Assembly: GCA_910573755.1 (NCBI GenBank)
Contig: CAJTBO010000018.1
Span: 1-64,000, forward strand
DNA from: Lachnospiraceae bacterium
GTDB taxonomy: Bacteria; Bacillota; Clostridia; Lachnospirales; Lachnospiraceae
Length of the DNA stretch: 64,000 bases
Reading direction: 5' to 3'
Under the pieces are notes generated by a model. It was not told the origin of the DNA and did not search any database. It saw only the letters and a list, made by a program, of their open reading frames with translations. Position numbers and translations under genes: made by a program. Below are positions 34,063-41,020 of the stretch, in pieces (position 1 is the stretch's first letter; each line of letters opens with the position of its first letter).

Positions 34063-35154
34063 TTATCTTCCCATAAACCGTCTCTCCAGTTTTTCAAATA
34101 ACTCCGGCACCGGCGCCGTCACCGCTTTTCCCGACAGATAAGCAAATTCTCCTTCCAGTTTTGGAAATTCCACTCTGTAGGCATGAAGCAGCTGATGCTT
34201 TAACCCCATCTCCTCTTTCCTCTTTGGTTTCCAGCCATACTTGATATCTCCCAGCACCGGATGTCCGATTTCCGAAAGGTGGGCCCTGATCTGATGGCTT
34301 TTTCCCGTCACCAACAGAATTTCCAGTTTTGTGCAGTTCATCCCCTCAGAATAAGAAAGAGGCTTTATCACTGTTTCGATTCTGTGATATTCTTTTTGAT
34401 ATTTTCTCTCCGCTTCCGCCGTCAAAACCTTCTTCCGATACGCCTCCTCTGAAATAACCTCCGACCGGTTCTTTTCCGCCTCTTTTTTCAGATATCCCCT
34501 CAAAGTGATCGGATATTCTATCTTCCCCTCTGCATAAGTGAGATAATACTTATGCAGACTCCTGTCCCGCAAAACCTCCGATAAAAAACGGCTTCCCCGC
34601 AAAGTCTTACCACAAAGCAAAAGCCCGCTCGTATTCCGGTCCAGCCTGTTGCATACGGACGGACAAAACCGTGAAAGCTCCTCCCCGGTTATCTCCTCTT
34701 TCTTCAGCAGATAACCGATCATCCACTCATTCAGCGAAACATCCTCCTTTTTCGCTTTCTGGGATAAAGCCCCTGCCGGTTTATTTAAGATCAGAATATC
34801 CTCATCCTCATAGATAACAGGGATTTCTCCCAACTGCTGATATGCCTTCAGGCAGTCTTTGGGGGATTTTTTCACAGAATCTTTATTCCCCTCGTCTGCC
34901 CTGTCCCGCCCGGAAATTGAAACGCTTTCGGATCTTCCTGTAAACTTCAAGAAAGTCTCCTCCGAAAAAAACAGCTTCACCACGTCCTTCTCGGCAAGTA
35001 TTTCCTTCCCTTCCGCCTTTTTATCATTTAAAGTGATATTCTTTTTCCGAAGCATCTTATACAGAAAACCGGAAGATGCCAAAGGCAGCAGCCTTTTCAG
35101 ATATTTATCAAAACGTCCCCCTGCCTCTGCCCTTGCTACCACAAATTCCTGCAT
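34063..35154 (-). CDS. RluA-family 23S rRNA/tRNA pseudouridine synthase
   Basis: A 363-aa protein with an N-terminal S4-like domain (RFDKYLKRLLPLASSGFLY) and a catalytic domain holding the active Asp in CNRLDRNTSGLLL, then KYYLTY and TGKSHQIRAHLSEIGHPVLG. It isomerises uridines in ribosomal or transfer RNA. Which position cannot be read. GGGAGG precedes ATG, which overlaps the stop of a 26-codon upstream frame (TAATG). Confidence 0.93.
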   Translation of the reverse strand: MQEFVVARAEAGGRFDKYLKRLLPLASSGFLYKMLRKKNITLNDKKAEGKEILAEKDVVKLFFSEETFLKFTGRSESVSISGRDRADEGNKDSVKKSPKDCLKAYQQLGEIPVIYEDEDILILNKPAGALSQKAKKEDVSLNEWMIGYLLKKEEITGEELSRFCPSVCNRLDRNTSGLLLCGKTLRGSRFLSEVLRDRSLHKYYLTYAEGKIEYPITLRGYLKKEAEKNRSEVISEEAYRKKVLTAEAERKYQKEYHRIETVIKPLSYSEGMNCTKLEILLVTGKSHQIRAHLSEIGHPVLGDIKYGWKPKRKEEMGLKHQLLHAYRVEFPKLEGEFAYLSGKAVTAPVPELFEKLERRFMGR

Positions 35155-35234
35155 TATACCTCCCGCCCGCCTTCTCTGTCTAAAAAATACAGTCCTTCAC
35201 CCTGTTCCGTATGCGAACTTTCCCTGATCCGCAT
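35154..35234 (-). CDS. Upstream mini-frame overlapping the RluA-type start
   Basis: A 26-codon frame (MRIRESSHTEQGEGLYF at its start) ends TAA sharing its last A with the synthase ATG. It carries the synthase ribosome site in its end. No ribosome site of its own is obvious. It could couple translation or be chance. Confidence 0.3.
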   Translation of the reverse strand: MRIRESSHTEQGEGLYFLDREGGREV

Positions 35235-35261
35235 CTTCTGACCACGAAAAAGCTTCCGTTT

Positions 35262-35834
35262 CTACAGAGACAGATTTTCCATCAGTTCCAGTACCTTTTC
35301 ATTAAATTCCCTGTTATCGTCTGCCGCAGACTCCTGCAGGGACTTTACTCTCTCCAGATATTTTTCCCGATCCCGGAAAATCTTCACCGTAATATCATGA
35401 AAACCGTTCCGGGCAAACAAGGTTTTTAAATGCTGCCGGCAGGCGCTCTCATCAAACCCATCCTGCTCCGTAATGCCGGCTATATTTTTCCCCTTCATCA
35501 CAAGATGGCTGATCTGAAAGTTTTTCGCATAACTGGTCAGATACAGATCATACCGCCCGCTGAGTCCCTGCGCCTTTTCACCGATTTCTTCTCTCAATTT
35601 GGCAGAACAGCCCTTCGCTTTCAAAAACATGATCATATTGACCGCGCTCTTGCTGGCGGGAAGGCATCCAAGCACCGCCACCAGCGTCAGCAGGTTTTTA
35701 TTGCTCTTTGTGGCTATATAGCCCGCCGTATAAAGCGCTATGGAAATCCCGAACATCAATAAAGTCTTGATGATCTCCCATCTTCTCTGTTTTCCGATAT
35801 ATCCGTAAGTTCCTTTTTTATTCTTCCAGAGCAT
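35262..35834 (-). CDS. Conserved two-span membrane protein, unknown function
   Basis: A 190-aa protein with two close N-terminal spans (IIKTLLMFGISIALYTAGYI; NLLTLVAVLGCLPASKSAVN) and a charged cytosolic domain of mixed helix and strand. I do not recognise the family by name, though similar proteins sit near YgiQ and RluA genes in Lachnospiraceae in my recollection. AAAGGAG lies just before ATG. The leader before it contains an AGGAG site followed by a start-stop ATGTAA and two repeated mini-frames. Confidence 0.6.
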   Translation of the reverse strand: MLWKNKKGTYGYIGKQRRWEIIKTLLMFGISIALYTAGYIATKSNKNLLTLVAVLGCLPASKSAVNMIMFLKAKGCSAKLREEIGEKAQGLSGRYDLYLTSYAKNFQISHLVMKGKNIAGITEQDGFDESACRQHLKTLFARNGFHDITVKIFRDREKYLERVKSLQESAADDNREFNEKVLELMENLSL

Positions 35835-35862
35835 AGCCTCTCCTTTTACATAAACTCCTGTA

Positions 35863-35907
35863 TTATTTTCTGCCTTCCGGGACAGTGTTATGATTCTTAA
35901 CTTCCAT
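35863..35907 (-). CDS. Tandem mini-frame 2 after ygiQ
   Basis: Encodes MEVKNHNTVPEGRK. It parallels the C-terminus of YgiQ (NISRNSSTAAEGRR), so it arose by duplication of the ygiQ end. Weak ribosome site; reinitiation from the frame before would be needed. Confidence 0.35.
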   Translation of the reverse strand: MEVKNHNTVPEGRK

Positions 35908-35908
35908 A

Positions 35909-35953
35909 CTATCTTCTGCGTTTAAGAGCAGTATTATGATCCTCAGCCTCCAT
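35909..35953 (-). CDS. Tandem mini-frame 1 after ygiQ
   Basis: Encodes MEAEDHNTALKRRR, beginning one base after the ygiQ stop and ending one base before mini-frame 2. The unit length of 46 keeps this stop-T-ATG spacing in each copy. Confidence 0.35.
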   Translation of the reverse strand: MEAEDHNTALKRRR

Positions 35954-35954
35954 A

Positions 35955-37967
35955 CTATCTTCGCCCTTCGGCGGCAGTACTACTATTCCTTGATATATTC
36001 CTCCGGCTGCCTCCGCCGTCCTTTCCGACAACTTTCTTCCCATTTGGAGCGGCAGTTTTTCTAACTTTCAAGGCGTTTTTCCTCCCGCCTTCGGGCTCTG
36101 TTTCTCTTCCGCTTCCGGCACTCTTTTTCTTCTTCCCGCCATTTCCCATCTTCCTCGGCGGAATCAGACATTTTTTATCAAACCCGATCAGGTCTTCCCT
36201 GTGTGCCAACAGCAAAGCCTCTTTTACCAGTTCATAATTCTCCGGCTGCTGATACTGCATCAGCGCCCGCTGCATTGCCTTTTCATGGGGATTTTTTGTG
36301 ACATATACGCTCTTCCCGGTCCGCGGGTCGATCCCTGTATAAAACATCACCGCAGAAAGTGTAGAAGGCGTCGGATAAAAATCCTGTACCTGCTCCGGTT
36401 TATGTCCCGTATCGCGCAGGTATTCCGCCAGTTCAATTGCTTCCGTCAACGATGCGCCGGGATGGGAACTCATCAGATAAGGAACAAGATACTGTTTCAG
36501 TCCCAGCTTTTTATTGTAATCCTCATATTTTCTGACAAACCTGTCATATACCTGCCGCTTCGGCTTTCCCATATAATACAAAACCCTGTCGGATATATGC
36601 TCCGGTGCCACCTTGCACTGGCCGCTCACATGATATTGTATCATTTCCTTCAAGAATCTGTCACTCTTTTCTTCCAACAGATAATCAAACCGTACGCCGG
36701 AACGGATAAACACCTTTTTTACTCCGGGCAGTTTCCTCAGCTTTCTCAGCAGTGAAACAAAATCCTCATGGCTGCCGTCCAGATTCGGACAGGGCTCCGG
36801 AAACAGGCACTGCCTGTTCTTACATACCCCCGCCTGCAGCTGTTTCTGACAGGACGGATGCCGGAAATTAGCGGTCGGCCCTCCCACATCATGAATATAC
36901 CCTTTAAAATCAGGCTGCCCGGTCATCCATTCTGCTTCCTTCAGCAGCGATTCATGGCTCCGCACCTGCACGATCCGCCCCTGATGAAAAGTCAGGGCAC
37001 AGAAATTGCAGCCGCCGAAACATCCTCTGCAGCTGATCAGTGAAAATTTCACCTCCGACATGGCGGGCACGCCGCCCTGCTTTTCATAATCCGGATGAGG
37101 CGCCCGCATATAGGGCAGACCATAAATATCATCCATCTCCTGCATGGAAAGAGGCTCCGCAGGCGGATTCTGCACCACAAACACCCTGTTCGGATAGCTT
37201 TCTATCAGCGTCCTTCCCTGAAAGGGGTCCGTATTTTCATATTGTTTCATGAAGCTTTCCGCATACAGGCTTTTTTTCGCTTTGCATTCCTCATAGGAAG
37301 GCAGCGCCACCCCCTCATAGACAGAAGAAATATCCTGTGTCCGATATACGGTCCCGCGAATAAAAGTGATATCTTTCACCGCGATCCCCGCATCCAGCGC
37401 TTCCGCAATCTCCACGATACTTCTCTCGCCCATCCCGTAACTGATCAGATCCGCCCCCGCATCCAGCAGGATCGACCGCTTATAGGAATCCGACCAGTAA
37501 TCATAGTGTGCCAGCCGTCTTAAGGATGCCTCGATACCTCCCAGTATGATCGGCACATTCTTATAAGTGCGCCTGATCAGGTTGCTGTAGACCACAGCCG
37601 CATGATCAGGCCGCTTCCCCGCCTTCCCGCCGGGCGTATAGGCATCCTCCCCGCGTCTCTTTTTTGAGACATAATAATGGTTCACCATGGAATCCATGTT
37701 GCCGGAAGAAACCAGAAATCCAAGCCTCGGACGCCCTAATATAGCAATACTCTCATCCCTTTTCCAGTCCGGCTGGGAAATGATGCCCACCGTAAACCCG
37801 TGCGCCTGCAGTACCCTGCTGATAATGGCATGCCCAAAAGAAGGATGGTCCACATAGGCATCCCCGATCACATAGACAAAGTCAAGCTGCTCAATATGCT
37901 GTTTTTTCATGTCTTCCCGGGATATCGGGAGAAATCCTTCTCTGGTCATATCATCCTGTCTTTTCAT
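35955..37967 (-). CDS. ygiQ: YgiQ-family radical SAM protein
   Basis: A 670-aa protein with the radical SAM cluster motif CRGCFGGCNFC near residue 315 and the YgiQ N-terminal domain (FLVSSGNMDSMVNHYYVSKK; YGMGERSIVEIAEALDAGI). Later: HYDYWSDSYKRSILLDAGAD and HPGASLTEAIELAEYL. The chemistry is unknown. A long basic C-terminal tail from about residue 610 is low-complexity. It overlaps nothing but starts one base after the Rpn gene stop (TAGGATG). Part of its 5' end is duplicated at 40914-40968. Confidence 0.9.
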   Translation of the reverse strand: MKRQDDMTREGFLPISREDMKKQHIEQLDFVYVIGDAYVDHPSFGHAIISRVLQAHGFTVGIISQPDWKRDESIAILGRPRLGFLVSSGNMDSMVNHYYVSKKRRGEDAYTPGGKAGKRPDHAAVVYSNLIRRTYKNVPIILGGIEASLRRLAHYDYWSDSYKRSILLDAGADLISYGMGERSIVEIAEALDAGIAVKDITFIRGTVYRTQDISSVYEGVALPSYEECKAKKSLYAESFMKQYENTDPFQGRTLIESYPNRVFVVQNPPAEPLSMQEMDDIYGLPYMRAPHPDYEKQGGVPAMSEVKFSLISCRGCFGGCNFCALTFHQGRIVQVRSHESLLKEAEWMTGQPDFKGYIHDVGGPTANFRHPSCQKQLQAGVCKNRQCLFPEPCPNLDGSHEDFVSLLRKLRKLPGVKKVFIRSGVRFDYLLEEKSDRFLKEMIQYHVSGQCKVAPEHISDRVLYYMGKPKRQVYDRFVRKYEDYNKKLGLKQYLVPYLMSSHPGASLTEAIELAEYLRDTGHKPEQVQDFYPTPSTLSAVMFYTGIDPRTGKSVYVTKNPHEKAMQRALMQYQQPENYELVKEALLLAHREDLIGFDKKCLIPPRKMGNGGKKKKSAGSGRETEPEGGRKNALKVRKTAAPNGKKVVGKDGGGSRRNISRNSSTAAEGRR

Positions 37968-37968
37968 C

Positions 37969-38784
37969 CTATAGTCTTTTCACTTCATCTAAAGAAAGCC
38001 CTGCATATTCCGCAATCTTTTCCATCGTCAGCTTTCCGTCCTCCAACATCCTCTTAGCGGTATTTAATGCATTTTCTTTTATTCCTTCTTCTCTTCCGTC
38101 CTGTTTTGCGTACTCCAGTTCTTCCCATCTCTGCATATATTTTATCCCCGCTTTCTCCGACTTTCTGATCCGGCAAACTTTTTCATGTATTTTTTTAATC
38201 CTTTCGCTTCCGCTTTTTTCTGCATTTTCATCTGTCGTATTTTCCAAATATTTCATAAAATTTAAAAATTCCTGTGAAAAATCTTCCTGATTGTTCCCCT
38301 TTGTGTTGATAAATATCCTGACTGCTCCATCATCCAGTTTTAAATCAGGACATTCCCGGCAGACTTCCTCAAATGTATAGCGATAAAGCCCTCTTCCGAA
38401 AATATCAAACGGCGCTATCATAATAAATAAACTGTCATTGAGCAGATTAAAATCCATACTGCCGGGCTCCAGCAGTGACACATCAAGCTGCGCCTGATAG
38501 TAACGGCTTCTGCGGATCAGATTCCCCGTATTTCTTTTCTGCATTTCCGCATAGTAGATATTCCCCTTCTTGTCCATCCCTACCACATCCAGCCTGACCT
38601 GCCGTATTTCGGATGACACCCTCAGTTCTTTTTCCGTTTCAGGCTTTTCCAAAAACTCCACTTCATTTTCCATCAAAATACTGACAGCCATCTGATACGT
38701 TTCCCTGTCCTCCATTGCTTCATCAAACAGAAACTTATCCAATAAATTCAGTTCCCTCAGTTCTCTCAGCTTTACACTTTCCAT
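37969..38784 (-). CDS. Rpn-family PD-(D/E)XK nuclease (transposase-like)
   Basis: About 271 aa starting MESVKLRELRELNLLDKFLF. The nuclease core is visible as RLDVVGMDKKGNIYYAEMQK, an Asp and a Glu-x-Gln typical of the Rpn/YhgA-like transposase_31 family, plus RRSRYYQAQLD. These DNA endonucleases promote recombination and can multiply as mobile modules. C-terminal MLEDGKLTMEKIAEYAGLSL is the usual helix-turn-helix-like tail. Start set by AAAGGAGG at 38784. It lies just upstream of ygiQ and may have moved here. Confidence 0.88.
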   Translation of the reverse strand: MESVKLRELRELNLLDKFLFDEAMEDRETYQMAVSILMENEVEFLEKPETEKELRVSSEIRQVRLDVVGMDKKGNIYYAEMQKRNTGNLIRRSRYYQAQLDVSLLEPGSMDFNLLNDSLFIMIAPFDIFGRGLYRYTFEEVCRECPDLKLDDGAVRIFINTKGNNQEDFSQEFLNFMKYLENTTDENAEKSGSERIKKIHEKVCRIRKSEKAGIKYMQRWEELEYAKQDGREEGIKENALNTAKRMLEDGKLTMEKIAEYAGLSLDEVKRL

Positions 38785-39092
38785 ATGTTTTCCTCCTTTG
38801 TGGGTGGATCCCAAAAGAGGATAGTGCTGTCCGTTCTGTCAGATTTATCACCTTTTACTCCCCCGAAATCCCATGCAATTTTAATTTGTGATTGAAAAAG
38901 CATAGATTTCATATGAAGTCAGACAGGGGTGATCCCCAACAGAAACAGCTAGGTCTTTTGGCTTTATCAAACGACATCGCTGATAGAATTTAAGAGAATA
39001 TATGCTTTTAAAAGTAGTATAACAGAACTGATACGCTCTGACAAGCAGTTTTATCCCGGATACCTTCATCTGATTTCCCCACTGATATCTTT

Positions 39093-40844
39093 TCAGGGAA
39101 TCCTGCTCCGCTTCCCGGGCAGTTCCCACGTCCGCACCGTCTCCACCTCCAGTTCCGTTTTTCTCTCTATGGCATAGAGATCACTGCAGCCGCCCGCATC
39201 ATCCAGAAGGAACCCCTCGACCATATAATCATACAGTCCTGTCCGATATATCACATTCATAATATTCTTCCCGTCACAGGCATCTACCCACATCATGATC
39301 TGCACCCCTGCCTCATCACGGCAGTCGGGAATTGCCGGTTCCGCCTCTGTTCTTCCCGTCTTATTATCCATCTCCAACCCAAAAAAGTCTGTCGGATGGT
39401 CAATGATATGCTTTATATATTTTTCCATCATCCCGTCATTGTCAATATCACTGACAAAAATATTTGTTCCTTCTTCAACCCTCTGCTCCGCATCTCCTTC
39501 AGATGCGATATACTTCTTTCTCTGATCATAGATTTCCGGCGCCTTTCCCAGCTCCTTCCGCGCCATGTCACGATAGCCGTCCCGACAAAATATGACCGAA
39601 TCCGTCTGCGATCCCGGCACCCGGTCGAGCGAAACGGTCTCCACCAGTTCACCGTCACGATAGCCCTCCAGGATCAATCCGTTCCATATCTTTCCTGATT
39701 CCGTCTTATGATGGCACACATAATTTTTCCCCTCCCAACAGATCACATAAAACGGCTTTCTCACATATTCTTCCGTACCGAGGCCTGTCCTTTTATACGC
39801 ACCGGCTTCATTTCCCTGATACAATATATACTCCCCGAATGGTCCTGAACCGCCAAAATCCACCTCCGCATAAATATCTTCCACGCCGTCATTGTCCAGA
39901 TCTGCCCATATCATTTTCACATGCGCGCTGTCCATGTCTTCCATGACCCGGGCAATATCGGCGCTCTCTACTGCTGCAGCCTCTTTCTCACTGCCCGAAA
40001 GTTCCCTGCCCGTCTCCAATGATTCAAGCAGCTCAATCTCTGTGTCCTCCTCACATGCCCGCAGAAGTTCTTCCACCAGGCTCTCCGGTATCACCTGCTC
40101 TTCCCCGGGCGCATCATGCCGCATATAGTATAACTCCTTTGGCGCATATCCCTGATAAAACCGTGCATACAGTTCCCGCACTTCGGAATTTGTCTCCCAG
40201 CCTTTTACCGCAAACGTCCCTTCGCCAAAACATTCTCCGCTCTCCGCATCTGTCAGGGTGATCATGACTTCTTCCTCCTCAAACCGGCAGGAAATACTGC
40301 GGACTTCTTTCAGAACAATATCATCCCACTGATACAGTTTCTCCGTCATCTCCAGCAGCCTGTAATCATCGTCTCTGACATCGCCGTACCCCCAGAATGT
40401 TTTAAACTCATCCAGTTTTTTCTCTATAGAAATACCTTTCGTTTCTTCCGCAGGTATAATAGCCCTGACAAACTGTGATTCTGCCTCATCCCACAGAAAA
40501 TAACTTCTCTCACTCTTTTCACTGTTATAAATTTCTATATCCGGATAACCGTCAAAGTTGAGATCGTCAAGAACCTCTGCCTTCCCTTTCAGCATTTCCA
40601 ACGCCTCTGCATAATCTCCGTTTTGAAGGGCAATTTCTTCCTGATCCTGCATACCGGAAATGCTTTCATCCGACATATCGGAAACACTTTTTTCCTGTAT
40701 ATCAGAAGCACATTCTTCCCACACACCCGCATCCTGCTCCATAGAATCAGAAATGGTATGATATCTCTCGGTAAAAGCAATTGCCGCAAGAAGAACCATC
40801 AGCAATATCGCACATTGTATACCAGCAATCCCTGTAACCTTCAT
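39093..40844 (-). CDS. Exported acidic-loop protein, tandem paralog B
   Basis: A 583-aa protein starting MKVTGIAGIQCAILLMVLLA (signal anchor), then an 8-residue repeat region (about ASDIQEKSVSDMSDESISGM) and a large exported part. Three acidic loops of EF-hand/VCBS type appear: LNFDGYPDIEIY, ADLDNDGVEDIY and SDIDNDGMMEKY. Its body is about 60 percent similar by eye to the next gene (for example GYAPKELYYMRHDAPGEEQV). No catalytic domain is recognised. It starts at an ATGA overlap with a mini-frame derived from the ygiQ start. Function unknown. Confidence 0.7.
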   Translation of the reverse strand: MKVTGIAGIQCAILLMVLLAAIAFTERYHTISDSMEQDAGVWEECASDIQEKSVSDMSDESISGMQDQEEIALQNGDYAEALEMLKGKAEVLDDLNFDGYPDIEIYNSEKSERSYFLWDEAESQFVRAIIPAEETKGISIEKKLDEFKTFWGYGDVRDDDYRLLEMTEKLYQWDDIVLKEVRSISCRFEEEEVMITLTDAESGECFGEGTFAVKGWETNSEVRELYARFYQGYAPKELYYMRHDAPGEEQVIPESLVEELLRACEEDTEIELLESLETGRELSGSEKEAAAVESADIARVMEDMDSAHVKMIWADLDNDGVEDIYAEVDFGGSGPFGEYILYQGNEAGAYKRTGLGTEEYVRKPFYVICWEGKNYVCHHKTESGKIWNGLILEGYRDGELVETVSLDRVPGSQTDSVIFCRDGYRDMARKELGKAPEIYDQRKKYIASEGDAEQRVEEGTNIFVSDIDNDGMMEKYIKHIIDHPTDFFGLEMDNKTGRTEAEPAIPDCRDEAGVQIMMWVDACDGKNIMNVIYRTGLYDYMVEGFLLDDAGGCSDLYAIERKTELEVETVRTWELPGKRSRIP

Positions 40845-40960
40845 CTCCAGCCTGCCTTCTTTCCCTGCGCCCTGTTCCATGGCAGCAGGATTTCCATCTG
40901 CCCGATATGTCGTCTTTTCATGTCATCTCCAGATATCGGGAGAAATCTTTCTCTGGTCAT
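40841..40960 (-). CDS. Chimeric mini-frame carrying a ygiQ start copy
   Basis: A 39-codon frame beginning MTRERFLPISGDDMKRRHIG, matching the YgiQ start MTREGFLPISREDMKKQHIE; the DNA at 40914-40968 is nearly the same as 37903-37956. After about 21 codons it becomes unrelated. Its TGA overlaps the ATG of paralog B (ATGA). It is preceded by overlapping start-stops (ATGGGATGATATGACC). Confidence 0.45.
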   Translation of the reverse strand: MTRERFLPISGDDMKRRHIGQMEILLPWNRAQGKKAGWR

Positions 40961-41020
40961 ATCATCCCATTCCTCTTTAATTCCACGATCAGTATCTGCC
41001 GGACATAGATATCTCCTTAT

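Larger units (their letters stand above)
35863..35986 (-). repeat. 46-bp tandem repeat at the ygiQ 3' end
   Basis: Anchors CAGTGTTATGAT (35883), CAGTATTATGAT (35929) and CAGTACTACTAT (35975) are 46 bp apart. The last unit is the end of ygiQ. On the minus strand the two outer units are open mini-frames of 14 codons, each starting one base after the previous stop (TAGTATG). Confidence 0.85.

Noticed and set aside
38881-39129. 82-codon minus-strand frame after paralog B
   Set aside because: It starts inside paralog B in another frame, has no convincing ribosome site and no recognisable sequence.
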